Notes: generated from the sequence alone by a model not told the origin. A DNA stretch of 64,000 bases from Cyanobacterium sp. T60_A2020_053 (GCA_015272165.1 JACYMF010000113.1:36286-100285), one strand, 5' to 3'. Shown: positions 43,775-54,473, counted from the first letter of the stretch. Translations and numbers: made by a program.

Positions 43775-43882
43775 TCACAATAAGACTTAGAAAAGTGCCA
43801 AAAATAACCTTTTTTCTTTAAAAATACTGTATTTTTTCATCCCAATCAAAAATTATTAATTCTACATTCTACATTCTAAATT

Positions 43883-46800
43883 CTACATTCTATAAATACG
43901 AATACCCCAGCGCCCTTCACCTTTTACCCGATATAAAGCAGTATCAGCAAAATTAATCAGACAATTCATATTAACATCACCTTGGGGTATCAAACAAGCA
44001 CCGCCAATACTAAGGGTGATATTATTACTAACCTTCGATTTTTCATGGGGAATGTGTAAATTATCGATGGCATTTTGTATTCTCGTTGCCACTAAATGCG
44101 CCCCGGCGGTATCCGTATGGGGTAAAATTACAGCAAATTCCTCACCACCGTAGCGCGCGATTAAATCGGAAGGGCGCTGGAGAGTTTTTTGCATAGTTTG
44201 TGCTACCTTGATTAAACAATCATCCCCCTGCTGATGTCCATAAAAATCATTATATAACTTAAAATAATCAATATCAATGAGCAATAAAGATAAATTGTTA
44301 TGACTACAGCGATGTTTTTCCCATTCTTGTGCCAAATAATCATCAAAACGACGACGGTTAGGAATTTGAGTTAAACCATCTAAATTGGCTAATTGAGACA
44401 ACTCCTGATTAACTTTTTCTAGTTCGTATGTTCTTCTTAAAACTTCAATTTCGAGGGTGCGATTGTAATCTTTTAAGATTTGTTCAGCTTTTTTACGCTC
44501 ACTAATATCCTGAAATACAGTCATGGCATATTTTACCTTACCTTGCTCATCGTAGATCGGGTTTGCCCAACATTCGATAGGAATTATTTTATCTCCCCGA
44601 TGAATATCGATATCATCATTATGCCAAACCTCTCCATGTAAAGCTCGAATTAAAGCTAAATTTTCATTGGGATAAGGTTTATTTGTATTATGAATATAAG
44701 TGTTATAAGCTTCGCTAATTTTTTGGGCGCTAACGTTAGGCAAAACTCCCTTGCCGAGAATCTCTACCGCTTTTTGATTGGCATAAAATGGTTTTCCCTC
44801 CGCATTCAATACTCCCACTGCCACAGGCATACCTTCTAAAAATTGTTTTAATAATTTTTCTTGTTGCTTGACTTCTTGGTAAAGTTGTGCATTACGGAGG
44901 GCGCTGGCGGCTTGTCCAGAAATGAGTTGTAATAATTCTAAGCGACTATGATCAGAAATATTAATATCTAATTCACTCTCTAGGTAAATGATGCCCATTA
45001 AATCCCCTTGAGTAACTAGAGGATAGCAGAGAATTGATTGTGGTTGTATCGATTTGATATAATTGTCATTGACAAAATAACCATAGTGTGAAGGATGCTG
45101 GATATTTACATATTCCCTTGTTCGTGCTACATAGTATAGGATAGATTCTGGTAAAGTATCCTGTAAAGATTGTTGAGGATAAAGATTAAGACTATCCCCC
45201 CTACTATCCACAGCGATAGTAAACTCTCCCATTTCTCCTTCTAACTCGGAATGATATAGTAATAGACAGCCTTTTTTTACCCCCACATTTTCTAGAAGAA
45301 TTGTCATCAAAGTTTGCAAAAGATTGGTTAAAATGATTTCCCCCGTAATTGCTTGAGAAACTTTCATCACCGTAGCTAAATCAAGACTGTTGTTACTGCT
45401 ACTACTACCCAGAGAAGATTTATTGTCAGGGTTAATCCGGTTAAAAATTTGCGGATACTTTTCTTCTAAATAAACTAATTTTGCCCCAGCGCCCCACAAA
45501 CTATAACTATAGTAAGATTCTTGTAGATATATCTCGGCTAATTTTAATTTTCCCCATTGTAAATAAAAATTTCCTGCCAACTCGTGACTTAAAGCATTAT
45601 CACTGATAAAATTATGATCTTGAGCAAATTGAATAGCTAAATCATAATTATCGATAGCTTCAGCTTTATTGCCTAAAACTCTTTGTTTTTCCGCTTCCAC
45701 CAGATACCATTTACCAAGATAATTCATGGGCGCATTATCTGCCCACATTTTGAGACATTGTTGATGATATTCAATTTCTGTTAACAATTCCCCTTGGTTT
45801 TCTGGCGATAATAATGATATATGGGTGAGGGCGCTGTAAAAATGATACACTGCACAAAACATGATGCTTGACACCGTCATTAAATAAGGCTTAACCTGAT
45901 GAAGATAATCCAGCGCCCTTCGCCGTTGCCCAAAATGATAAGCTAAAAGTAACTTATAAATATAAACCTGTGCGATAGCAGTTAACTCCAACTCCTCAGC
46001 GTGTTTAGTTAACATCACCCTTTCATCATAAATACTTCCCGTTAACATATCCATGTCAGCAGGATTTTCTCGCAAATTTTTTACCGTTTGCCAAGCAATA
46101 TCAATATAAATTTGGGCAGAATACTGCTTAAACTCACCCAAAACCTCATGATAACTAGCCAACTCATCATCTAACCTAACTAAATCTACCCCCGCAAAAA
46201 AACTGGTGAAACCATAAACCAAAATACAAGCAGTTGTCATGGTATCTCCCGTTTCCACACTAAGAAGATAATTTTCTTTCAACAACGGCAAAACCTCATG
46301 AATACTGCGCTGATGATGATGAATACAACCACTATAAAGATTAAGAGTCAAAGCCTTAAACTGTAACTGATGAGATTGATTAATTAAATCAATAGCCATT
46401 TTGCCAAAACGAAAACCCCTTTCTACCTCACCCAAAAAATTACTTAAAACTAAACCATATACCCCATAACCCAAAGCCGAAGCCGAAGTATTACCAAAAT
46501 CTATGGATAAACTCACCATTTCCGCCGCCAAAAAAGGCATTAACTCCGGCATTCCTTGAAAAAAAGGAATTGATAATATTCCCAACAACTTCATCACCGC
46601 CATAGCGCGCCTATCCGTCATCGGTGGCAAATACAGTAAATCTTCAATATCTCGGTTATGTAATTTATCAATAACTTTACTTAACACCTCCGCCATATTT
46701 TCTGGGTTAGGTTGATGAGGAAGATTAACCCCCAATTCCCTTAACGCTTGTCTTCCCATTTTCACGGCATCGACTATCATTCTCCTATCAGCTTTAGAAG

Positions 46801-49264
46801 CAACGGAAATCAAATATACTTCTACCTTATGCAAAATATCTTTACTGTGAGATAAAACTATCTCCGTCATGGCTTCCATTTTGACAAAATCACCATTGAG
46901 ATAAGCAATTTCAGCGTTAGCAATATGTAAATCTAAAGTTAATTGATATTGACATTGCCAACAATCATCCCTAAGTAAACTTAAACCAATGTCAATATAA
47001 ACGGTAGAGGCGCTGTAAGCATGGGCATTTTTGGCTTTTTTTCCTGCTTCTAAATTTAATTTGGCAACGGTTTCTCGCAGAGATAACTCTTCAATTAAAT
47101 CAATGGCTTGATTGAAATGCCCCACAATTTCTAAAATGTCAGCAGTAACAGTATCCCGTTGAGATAACAAAATATTACCAATATTAAGATGAATTTGTGG
47201 CTTATTTTCTTCGCCAATTAATTCATATATTGCCTGTTGTATGCGATCATGTAAAAATTGATAACAGATTTCGTTATTATCATCCCTAAAAGGTAACAAC
47301 AAATTAGACTCAATCGGTATTACCAACAATTCTTGTAAAGAATCAATGGGTTTATTGGTAACTATCGTCAAAGTAGATAAACTAAAAGTATTACCAAGAC
47401 AAGCACTTATTTTGAGTAAATCTTGTACAGTATCAGGTAAAATTTTTAATTGTTGAATCATTAAACTAATGACGTTATCGGTGATATTTTCCCTGACTAT
47501 ATCATCAATATTCCAATGCCATTGATAATGGTTGTAATTGAAAAAAATTAAATCTTTAAGATATAAGGTTTGTAAAAATTGATGAGTAAAAAAGGCATTA
47601 CCCCTCGTCTTCTGAAAAACCAAATCACCGAGACTTTTCACCGTGTCAATATCAGTATTTAAAGAATCAGCTATTAAAAAATTAACATCATCCAAAGTGA
47701 GATTATCAATATAAAATTCTCGAATCATACCATGATTAAATTTTACCCTTTCTACCATTGTCATTAAAGAGTGATTCTCATTAACTTCATTACTACGATA
47801 AGCGCCCACCAACAAAAAATTATCGAGACGATTATTCAATAAAATTAACTCAATGAGTTTTATAGTGGCAGTATCGCACCATTGTAAATCATCAAGAAAC
47901 ATGACGATAGGGGCAGTTTTTTCGGTGCAAGATTCGATAAACTTTTGAAAGACTAAATTAAAGCGATTTTCTGCTTCAACAGCGCCTAAAGGTGTCAAAG
48001 GTGGCTGTTTACCTATCACCAATTCTATCTCAGGAATAACATCAATAATTAGTTGTCCATTGTTACCTAAATTTACTAATAATTTATTTTTCCAATAAGT
48101 TAATTGTTGAGGAGTTTCCTTTAATTTTTGTCTAACCAAGTCTCGAAAGGCGGAAATAATAGCCGTGTAGGGAATATTACGCTGAAATTGGTCAAATTTT
48201 CCTGACAAAAAGAAGCCTTTTTCAATATTTTGATATGCTCTTTTGATCAAAGTTGATTTACCAGCGCCCGAATAACCACCAATTAATAACATTTCGGGGG
48301 GCGATTTTTTGCCGACATTTTGCCAATGTTGTCGTAAAGTAGTGACAATTTTATTTCTGCCATACAATTTATCGCTAATTTCAAACCTATCACTAATATC
48401 CGTTGTTTGTAAAGGAAATTTATTAATAAAACCTTGCTTTTTTAATTGTTGTAAAGCCTTTTCTAAATCATATTTTAAACCCCAAGCACTTTGATAACGA
48501 TTTTCTGGTTTTTTCGCCATCAATTTCATCACTATATCAGAAATTACTACCGGTATCTGAGGGTTAATGGTGGAGGGCGCTGGGGGTTTTTTTGTTAAGT
48601 GAGCATGAATTAATTCTAAAGAATCATCACTTTCAAAAGGTAATAAACCAGTTAACATTTCATAAAATGTTACCCCCAAAGAATAAAAATCAGTACGGTA
48701 ATCGTAACCTTTATTATTGACTCTACCCGTTTGTTCGGGGGAAATATAGTCCAAGCGCCCTTCTAAAATAATATCTGTTTTTAAGTATTTATTTTCTTTA
48801 TTAAAAAAATCTGATAACCCAAAATCAATTATCTTAACTTCTCTTGTTTTTCGATCATATAAAATATTAGTAGAATTAAGGTCTTTATGAATTAAATTAG
48901 CTCGATGAATTTGTTCTAAAGTAGTAATAATTTTAACAGCAATTTCCAAGAATTCTTCTACAGAAAGAGAAGATAAAAGAAGAATTTTTTTAAGTGATTG
49001 TCCCTGAAAATCCTCCATAATTAACGCCGAAGTGCGCTGGTATTTTTCTAAACCATAAACTTTAATAACACCATCAATTTGCAAAGATTTTGTTATCTCA
49101 TATTCTTGCTTAAAACGCTGTAATTGTTCAGAGGTGGGATACTCAATTTTAAGAATTTTAACAATTACATTACATTGATCTTCTTGTCTCACCATCCGAC
49201 AAACCAATGAATTACTCCCTTCGTAGATTTGCTCCAAAAACTGGTAGCCTGTAAGAAAAATCAT
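43883..49264 (-). CDS. giant signalling protein: Ser/Thr kinase, AAA ATPase, GAF, PAS, GGDEF
   Basis: 1793 residues. Kinase domain 7-270: Lys36 (VIVKILK), Glu54, HKDLNSTNIL at 126-135, DFG at 147-149. The glycine loop is weak (EQIYEGSNSLV). AAA_16-type ATPase from ~300: Walker A GGYSGAGKS at 329-337, Walker B IVMFLDDLQWCD near 455. A long TPR-like helical region follows (about 700-1290), then GAF (~1320-1465), PAS with PAC (~1475-1590), and a C-terminal GGDEF domain with GGEEF at 1706-1710 and the inhibitory RxxD (RPSD, 1697-1700) five residues before it. It should make c-di-GMP. Related cyanobacterial proteins usually end in a histidine kinase. No membrane segment. Confidence 0.9.
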   Translation of the reverse strand: MIFLTGYQFLEQIYEGSNSLVCRMVRQEDQCNVIVKILKIEYPTSEQLQRFKQEYEITKSLQIDGVIKVYGLEKYQRTSALIMEDFQGQSLKKILLLSSLSVEEFLEIAVKIITTLEQIHRANLIHKDLNSTNILYDRKTREVKIIDFGLSDFFNKENKYLKTDIILEGRLDYISPEQTGRVNNKGYDYRTDFYSLGVTFYEMLTGLLPFESDDSLELIHAHLTKKPPAPSTINPQIPVVISDIVMKLMAKKPENRYQSAWGLKYDLEKALQQLKKQGFINKFPLQTTDISDRFEISDKLYGRNKIVTTLRQHWQNVGKKSPPEMLLIGGYSGAGKSTLIKRAYQNIEKGFFLSGKFDQFQRNIPYTAIISAFRDLVRQKLKETPQQLTYWKNKLLVNLGNNGQLIIDVIPEIELVIGKQPPLTPLGAVEAENRFNLVFQKFIESCTEKTAPIVMFLDDLQWCDTATIKLIELILLNNRLDNFLLVGAYRSNEVNENHSLMTMVERVKFNHGMIREFYIDNLTLDDVNFLIADSLNTDIDTVKSLGDLVFQKTRGNAFFTHQFLQTLYLKDLIFFNYNHYQWHWNIDDIVRENITDNVISLMIQQLKILPDTVQDLLKISACLGNTFSLSTLTIVTNKPIDSLQELLVIPIESNLLLPFRDDNNEICYQFLHDRIQQAIYELIGEENKPQIHLNIGNILLSQRDTVTADILEIVGHFNQAIDLIEELSLRETVAKLNLEAGKKAKNAHAYSASTVYIDIGLSLLRDDCWQCQYQLTLDLHIANAEIAYLNGDFVKMEAMTEIVLSHSKDILHKVEVYLISVASKADRRMIVDAVKMGRQALRELGVNLPHQPNPENMAEVLSKVIDKLHNRDIEDLLYLPPMTDRRAMAVMKLLGILSIPFFQGMPELMPFLAAEMVSLSIDFGNTSASALGYGVYGLVLSNFLGEVERGFRFGKMAIDLINQSHQLQFKALTLNLYSGCIHHHQRSIHEVLPLLKENYLLSVETGDTMTTACILVYGFTSFFAGVDLVRLDDELASYHEVLGEFKQYSAQIYIDIAWQTVKNLRENPADMDMLTGSIYDERVMLTKHAEELELTAIAQVYIYKLLLAYHFGQRRRALDYLHQVKPYLMTVSSIMFCAVYHFYSALTHISLLSPENQGELLTEIEYHQQCLKMWADNAPMNYLGKWYLVEAEKQRVLGNKAEAIDNYDLAIQFAQDHNFISDNALSHELAGNFYLQWGKLKLAEIYLQESYYSYSLWGAGAKLVYLEEKYPQIFNRINPDNKSSLGSSSSNNSLDLATVMKVSQAITGEIILTNLLQTLMTILLENVGVKKGCLLLYHSELEGEMGEFTIAVDSRGDSLNLYPQQSLQDTLPESILYYVARTREYVNIQHPSHYGYFVNDNYIKSIQPQSILCYPLVTQGDLMGIIYLESELDINISDHSRLELLQLISGQAASALRNAQLYQEVKQQEKLLKQFLEGMPVAVGVLNAEGKPFYANQKAVEILGKGVLPNVSAQKISEAYNTYIHNTNKPYPNENLALIRALHGEVWHNDDIDIHRGDKIIPIECWANPIYDEQGKVKYAMTVFQDISERKKAEQILKDYNRTLEIEVLRRTYELEKVNQELSQLANLDGLTQIPNRRRFDDYLAQEWEKHRCSHNNLSLLLIDIDYFKLYNDFYGHQQGDDCLIKVAQTMQKTLQRPSDLIARYGGEEFAVILPHTDTAGAHLVATRIQNAIDNLHIPHEKSKVSNNITLSIGGACLIPQGDVNMNCLINFADTALYRVKGEGRWGIRIYRM

Positions 49265-49772
49265 CCAAAATTACCGCTTTTAATAGATCAAAATAAGACG
49301 CAAAAACTGCCATGATACTTTCTAATTTATTTAATATAGCAACTATATCTAGTTAAGTACATCTTTTCTGAGACCAAAATAAAAATTAATGCAGAGACGT
49401 TGCATACAGCTTCCCCACTGAAATGTGCAAAACGGGATTAATTTAGAAATCTTTGATTAATTTGGCGCGATAATTTATAAACTTTTAACTTTCATTTTGC
49501 TATAAATACTATTAAGTAAGGATTATAAAGGTTATTTTCTATTAATTTATCATAACTATGGCAATCCTAAATGATTCATCAGAAAATAAACACAAAAAAT
49601 TCACAGGCAAGAGGCTTAAGCCCCTTATTAGATAATAGCTAGGAAATTATTTTCTATCTTTAGATATTTCACAACTGATTTAGGATTGCTATACTGTAAA
49701 ACAGCCATTTACTTACGTTTTAAAAGACGGAATTTTAAACTTTCTATTTTTTGTAAATTAAACTATATCTTT
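49265..49772. other. spacer between divergent kinase and dprA genes
   Basis: 508 bp without a recognisable gene; contains GAGACGTTGCATACAGC (about 49392), and AGAGGCTTAAGCCCC (about 49610). Both promoters should be here. The open frame continues 29 codons upstream of dprA (to 49686) but is AT-rich spacer. Confidence 0.5.
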
Positions 49773-50918
49773 ATGATTAAACAAGAGAAAAAATATTGGT
49801 TAGCATGGACACAAATTAAAGGTTTAGGTAGCGTTACCATCAAAAAAATTTATGAAAATTTCACCAGTTTAGAAGAAGCATGGCACAATAACCCTCAATT
49901 ATTGTTAAAAATAGACGGAATCGGTAGAAAAACCCTTGATAATATTATTACTCAAAAAGTAAAAATTGACCCTGATCAACTATGGGAAAAACACTTAAAA
50001 AAAAATCCCCTGTTTTGGACACCAAATGAGCCATTATATCCCCAATTATTATTGGAAATTCCTAGTTATCCTTCCCTCTTATATTATCAAGGCAAAATAA
50101 AACCGTCAGAAAATGAAGGCATAACTCCCCTCATCGGTATGGTAGGCACAAGACAACCCACTGACCATGGCAAAAGATGGACTTATAATATTAGTAAAGC
50201 ATTGGCTCAAAAAGGTTTTACCATAGTATCAGGATTAGCGGAAGGTATCGACACCAGCGCCCACCGTGGTAGCCTAGACGGGGGCGGTAGAACCATTGCA
50301 GTGCTAGGAAATGGCTTAGATCGAGCGTATCCGCCCAAAAATCGTGATTTAATGGCAGAAATTGCTGAAAAAGGGCTAATTTTAACGGAATATGCCCATG
50401 GTAGTATTCCCGAAAGGGGTAATTTTCCAGCGCGTAATCGCATTGTCGCAGGGTTATGTCGAGCAATTTTAGTCATGGAAGCGCCCGAAAAATCCGGCGC
50501 CCTCATCACCGCGCATTATGCTACGGAGTTTAATCGAGACGTTTATACCCTACCCAACACCCCCGACAATCTTCAAGCGAGAGGATGCTTAAAGTTAATT
50601 CACAAGGGCGCTGAAGTTATTATCACCGAAGAAGATTTACTAAACAGTTTAGGCGCAATTCCAGACTTAGATCAACCTAATCAATTATCTTTATTCAATC
50701 TTCCTGTCTCTCCCCCTTCCCCCGTCATATCTTCTCCTGCCGTCAATCTATCCCCTTCATTAAACCAAGTATTAGCCGTCATTGATAATCAACCAACCCC
50801 CTTTGATGTAATTGTGACGAAAACCGGCTTAAATGCTGGGGATGTATCAGGTTTTCTGTTAGAGTTGGAGTTGGAGGGGTTAGTTAAACAGTTACCCGGT
50901 ATGATGTATAGTCGGTAA
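49773..50918 (+). CDS. dprA: DNA processing protein DprA
   Basis: Binds incoming single-stranded DNA and loads RecA during natural transformation. 381 residues from ATG 49773 (MIKQEKKYWLAWTQI). N-terminal helix-hairpin region (KGLGSVTIKKIYENF), Rossmann-like core MVGTRQPTDHGKRW, VSGLAEGIDTSAHRGSL, TIAVLGNGLDRAYPPKNRDL, FPARNRIVAGLCRAILVMEA, and a C-terminal winged helix (FDVIVTKTGLNAGDVSGFLL). Its presence suggests competence, typical of many cyanobacteria. Single-gene unit. Confidence 0.95.
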   Translation: MIKQEKKYWLAWTQIKGLGSVTIKKIYENFTSLEEAWHNNPQLLLKIDGIGRKTLDNIITQKVKIDPDQLWEKHLKKNPLFWTPNEPLYPQLLLEIPSYPSLLYYQGKIKPSENEGITPLIGMVGTRQPTDHGKRWTYNISKALAQKGFTIVSGLAEGIDTSAHRGSLDGGGRTIAVLGNGLDRAYPPKNRDLMAEIAEKGLILTEYAHGSIPERGNFPARNRIVAGLCRAILVMEAPEKSGALITAHYATEFNRDVYTLPNTPDNLQARGCLKLIHKGAEVIITEEDLLNSLGAIPDLDQPNQLSLFNLPVSPPSPVISSPAVNLSPSLNQVLAVIDNQPTPFDVIVTKTGLNAGDVSGFLLELELEGLVKQLPGMMYSR

Positions 50919-51574
50919 ATATTTGACAATAAAAAAGAGTGAGGAGAAAAGGAATATAACGCCTAAATTATATCAGTCCTAAATCATTCGTGAAAAATCA
51001 ATTACTAGAAAAAAACATCGAAGATACCATCCCCATTGCCTTTTGTCTTTTGCCTGTTGCCTTTTCAACTAACTTAATTACCACAACTCATTTAGTATTG
51101 CTATATATCCCTCTTTTGTTATTTTCCGAAAACATTTACTATTGAGTAAGTCAGCAAAATTAATTGTGTGTTTTATTTTTCCCAAAGCTATAATAACAAG
51201 GAGCTTAAGCCCCTCGCCCTTTGGGATAGCGGTTGGGGGGTGAGGGCGTTTTCATTCTCAAAAATGTTAGTTTCTCAAACTAGCCAATAATCTGAAATTC
51301 AGAGGTTTTTAACTACTAATAAATCAATTAATAGTAAAAAATCCTCCTGTCTCCCTGAATCTCCCCCCTTTTTAAGGGGGGTTGGGGGGGATCATCCTTA
51401 TATTGTCTTCTTGTCAAAAACAAATCAATTTTGATCCTGACTTTGAAAACACCCTGTTTGAGAAGGGGGGACTTTTATTGGTTTTGTGGGGTGAGACGCG
51501 CTGTACAATGGTCAAGGCGGAGTTGTAATGTCTGATTAACTCTGTAACTTGTTTTATTTTTCAACGTAAATTAT
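50919..51574. other. spacer, 656 bp, with family 3 element
   Basis: Holds TTTGTCTTTTGCCTGTTGCC low-complexity sequence, a TATATCCCTCTTTTGTTAT repeat also found near 54481, AGGAGCTTAAGCCCC, and a complete family 3 element. No gene. Confidence 0.65.
51242..51456 (+). repeat. family 3 mini-element, copy 3
   Basis: Same sequence and orientation as 10342-10556 from the left repeat to ACACCCTG at the right; I found no difference in the interior by eye. Only the first bases before GGGCGTTTTCATT vary (CA versus GA). Confidence 0.85.
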
Positions 51575-53182
51575 ATGTTACTTAAAAATCTATTTCCCTT
51601 TATCCCACAAAATTTTAAAATTATTGTACCAATAGTATTACTATCCTCAGCGCCCTTCGCCCCAGTTTTAGCCGTAGATTTACAAGTAGGTATCGTACAA
51701 AGATTTGGAGAAGAAAAAGAAGACCAATTAACGATCCGCAGTACCACAGAAGATCAGTTACAACTAATATTTAAAGACATTAGCGCGAATAATTCCGATA
51801 CTAGCAAAACAATTAGGACAAATCAAGTAGTTTTACAAATTAAACCGCAAACCCTATCAACGGGAAAAATTGAAGAGCGATTAATTTTAGGAGATCATGC
51901 CACCTTTGAAACCGCAGAAGATGACGCTAATCGATGGCGAAAATTGGGTATCGAAGTAGAAATAACTCAGCCGGGTAGGTGGCAAGTGTGGGCAAAACGA
52001 GACGTGTACCATAACCCATTGCTGAAAAGATTATTACTGCAAACCATTAAAGCAGAAGAAAAAAACGAGCAAGTTTATATAGAAAGTAGCTACTTGATCG
52101 AAAAGCCTCAAGTGGCTTTTACCGTGGGTGAAAAAACCCATCAGGTGACGAATTTAGAAATTACTACCGCCAAAAATTTAGTACAAGTACAAGACGGTAA
52201 GGATGGCAAAAATCGGCTTTATGGAGGCAAACTTATCATTCAGCCTAATGCTTACGGTGATTATACTCTAGTTAATAAAGTGGACATTGAAACTTATTTG
52301 CGCGGAGTTGTACCTCATGAAATAGGAGGGAGTGCGCCCCTCGCCGCCGCCGAAGCACAAACCATCATCGCTCGTACTTATGCCCTCCGTAATACTCGCC
52401 GTTTTGTTGCCGATAATTACCAACTATGCGCCACCACTCACTGTCAAGTATATTATGGTATCGGCGAAACTTCCCCCCAGTCAGATCGTGCCATTAATGC
52501 TACCCGTGGCTTAGTATTAACCTATGAAAATGAATTGGTTGATGCGTTGTATTATTCTACTTCTGGAGGGGTAACAGCGCCCTTCAGCGACACTTGGAAT
52601 GGAAATGATCGACCTTACCTCAAATCTGTTATTGATGCACCTCAACCTATGTGGGATTTAGCAAAATTTCCCCTTAATGTTGAGGCTAATTTGCGCCGTT
52701 TTATTAGCATGAAAAGTGGTTTTAACGAGGATGGGCGCCGACTTTTTCGTTGGGACCGTTCTCGTAGTATAAATGATCTTAATAGTGATCTGCGTAAATA
52801 TTTAGAGAGGATTCGTCATCCTTTAGTCAATTTTACTACCATTGAAAACATGACTATTACTAAACGCTCTACTTCCGGGCGCATTTTAGAGTTAATGGTT
52901 AAGACAGATTTAGGGGTTGTATCCCTCAAGAAAAATGAGGTGAGAAGTGCTTTTCAGCCCCCAATTAGCACTTTATTTTACCTTGAACCTGTTTTAAGTC
53001 AAAATAAGAAAATTGAAGGCTATAGATTCATTGGTGGTGGTTTTGGTCATGGTGTCGGTTTGAGTCAATTTGGTAGTTATAATTTAGCAAATCGAGGTAA
53101 AAACTTCCGTGACATCCTACAATTTTATTATCCGGGCGCTAAAGTTGAGCCTCTCAATGATTCCATTATCTGGTGGCAATAG
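51575..53182 (+). CDS. SpoIID/LytB-like exported protein
   Basis: 535 residues. Signal peptide (IVPIVLLSSAPFAPVLA, cleavage near residue 34), then an N-terminal beta-rich SPOR-like part and the SpoIID domain (about 200-520): YLRGVVPHEIGGSAPLAAAE, AQTIIARTYALRNTRRFVAD, HCQVYYGIGETSPQSD, YYSTSGGVTAPFSDTW, and GGGFGHGVGLSQFGSYNLA. In spore formers SpoIID is a lytic transglycosylase acting on stripped peptidoglycan; in cyanobacteria the role is undetermined, presumably cell-wall remodelling. Followed 94 bp later by the LpxB-related gene. Confidence 0.92.
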   Translation: MLLKNLFPFIPQNFKIIVPIVLLSSAPFAPVLAVDLQVGIVQRFGEEKEDQLTIRSTTEDQLQLIFKDISANNSDTSKTIRTNQVVLQIKPQTLSTGKIEERLILGDHATFETAEDDANRWRKLGIEVEITQPGRWQVWAKRDVYHNPLLKRLLLQTIKAEEKNEQVYIESSYLIEKPQVAFTVGEKTHQVTNLEITTAKNLVQVQDGKDGKNRLYGGKLIIQPNAYGDYTLVNKVDIETYLRGVVPHEIGGSAPLAAAEAQTIIARTYALRNTRRFVADNYQLCATTHCQVYYGIGETSPQSDRAINATRGLVLTYENELVDALYYSTSGGVTAPFSDTWNGNDRPYLKSVIDAPQPMWDLAKFPLNVEANLRRFISMKSGFNEDGRRLFRWDRSRSINDLNSDLRKYLERIRHPLVNFTTIENMTITKRSTSGRILELMVKTDLGVVSLKKNEVRSAFQPPISTLFYLEPVLSQNKKIEGYRFIGGGFGHGVGLSQFGSYNLANRGKNFRDILQFYYPGAKVEPLNDSIIWWQ

Positions 53183-53183
53183 T

Positions 53184-53217
53184 ATGAATTATGAATTATG
53201 AATTATGAATTATGAAT
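53184..53217. repeat. ATGAATT tandem tract
   Basis: Five 7-bp units directly after the SpoIID-like stop. Confidence 0.7.
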
Positions 53218-53276
53218 ACTTAGTCATGGGTGCGTAAATCCTAAATTGTCCATTATTTTTACTTATTTATTTCAAC

Positions 53277-54473
53277 ATGACAAAAATTTTATTCATCAGT
53301 AATGGTCACGGAGAGGATTTAAACGCTAGTTTAATAGCAGAAGCGTTAAAAAATCTTTGCCCTCATGGGGAAATCTCGGCTTTTCCTATTGTGGGTGAAG
53401 GTATGATTTATCGCAATAAACATATTGAAGTAGTAGCGCCCACCAAAATTATGCCATCGGGGGGGATGTTTTATCAAAATTCCCGTAACCTTTGGCGTGA
53501 TATATTTTCAGGTTTCATCGGTTTAACTATCCGTCAATTAATCACCTTACGATACATCGCTAAAAATTATGATTTGGTGGTGGGTGTTGGGGATGTTGTA
53601 CCAATAATTTTGGCTTTTTGGGCAGGACGACCTTTTTTAATGCTCTTTGTGGCTTACACTAGCTACTATGGGAGCAATATTAAATTACCTTTTCCCTGTG
53701 AGTTGTTAGCTAAATCTTCTCTGTGTCGAGGTATTCTTACTAAGGATCAATTTACTGCCGAAGATTTACAAAAACAGGGTATCAAGCAAGTAGAATGTTA
53801 TGGTTATCCTATTATGGATGCTTTGCCACTCGGTGAAGTGCGCCCTTCAACCACTGTCAAAAATTCAGCCACTATCGCCATTTTACCGGGTAGCCGTATT
53901 CCTGAAGCAGTTAATAATTTGGCTTTACTATTACCAGTATGTGAAAAGTTAACGGAAATCAGTCAAGAAAATTACCTTTTCCGTACTGCTTTAGTATCTG
54001 CCTTTAACTTAGATTATTTAAAATTTATTAGTCAAAATTATAACTATGATTTAATTGAAAATAACTCAGATTACATACTAACTAAAACTATCAATGATCG
54101 TATTATTAATATTGAATTATATTATCATAAATTTAGTGATATTTTGCATAGTTGTGATTTAGTTTTAGGTATGGCTGGAACTGCCATAGAACAAGCCGTA
54201 GGTTTAGGTAAGCCTGTGGTACAGGTTACGGGCGCTGGTCCTCAATTTACCGCTAATTTTGCCCGATCACAAATGCGTTATTTAGGTACTAATATTAAAA
54301 CTATTTTTCAAGAGCAAGAAGAAGATTTTGCGATGAAGGGCGCTGAAGAAATTGTCAAAAGTTTAGCTAATAAAGACTATTTAGAACAATGTAAAATTAA
54401 TGGTAAAACTAGGGTGGGGGGCGCTGGTGCTTCTGTTAAAATTGCCGAAAAAATTATGGCAATTTTGTCTTAA
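53277..54473 (+). CDS. lipid-A-disaccharide synthase-related protein
   Basis: 398 residues, GT-B glycosyltransferase-like. ILFISNGHGEDLNASLIAEA near the N-terminus, FPIVGEGMIYRN, DLVVGVGDVVPIILAFWAGR, ECYGYPIMDAL, IAILPGSRIPEAVNNLALLL, and MAGTAIEQAVGLGKPVVQV match the LpxB-related family found in cyanobacteria and chloroplast-bearing lineages (TIGR03492 as I recall). It is not LpxB itself; the acceptor and donor are unknown. Contains four copies of the iterated heptamer. Confidence 0.88.
   Translation: MTKILFISNGHGEDLNASLIAEALKNLCPHGEISAFPIVGEGMIYRNKHIEVVAPTKIMPSGGMFYQNSRNLWRDIFSGFIGLTIRQLITLRYIAKNYDLVVGVGDVVPIILAFWAGRPFLMLFVAYTSYYGSNIKLPFPCELLAKSSLCRGILTKDQFTAEDLQKQGIKQVECYGYPIMDALPLGEVRPSTTVKNSATIAILPGSRIPEAVNNLALLLPVCEKLTEISQENYLFRTALVSAFNLDYLKFISQNYNYDLIENNSDYILTKTINDRIINIELYYHKFSDILHSCDLVLGMAGTAIEQAVGLGKPVVQVTGAGPQFTANFARSQMRYLGTNIKTIFQEQEEDFAMKGAEEIVKSLANKDYLEQCKINGKTRVGGAGASVKIAEKIMAILS

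Noticed and set aside
49686..49772. Upstream extension of dprA by 29 codons
   Set aside because: AT-rich, no homology to DprA N-termini; MIKQEKKYWLAWTQI fits the family start.
50207..50509. 100- and 82-codon frames opposite dprA
   Set aside because: Antisense shadows of the conserved Rossmann region; no start context or family pattern.
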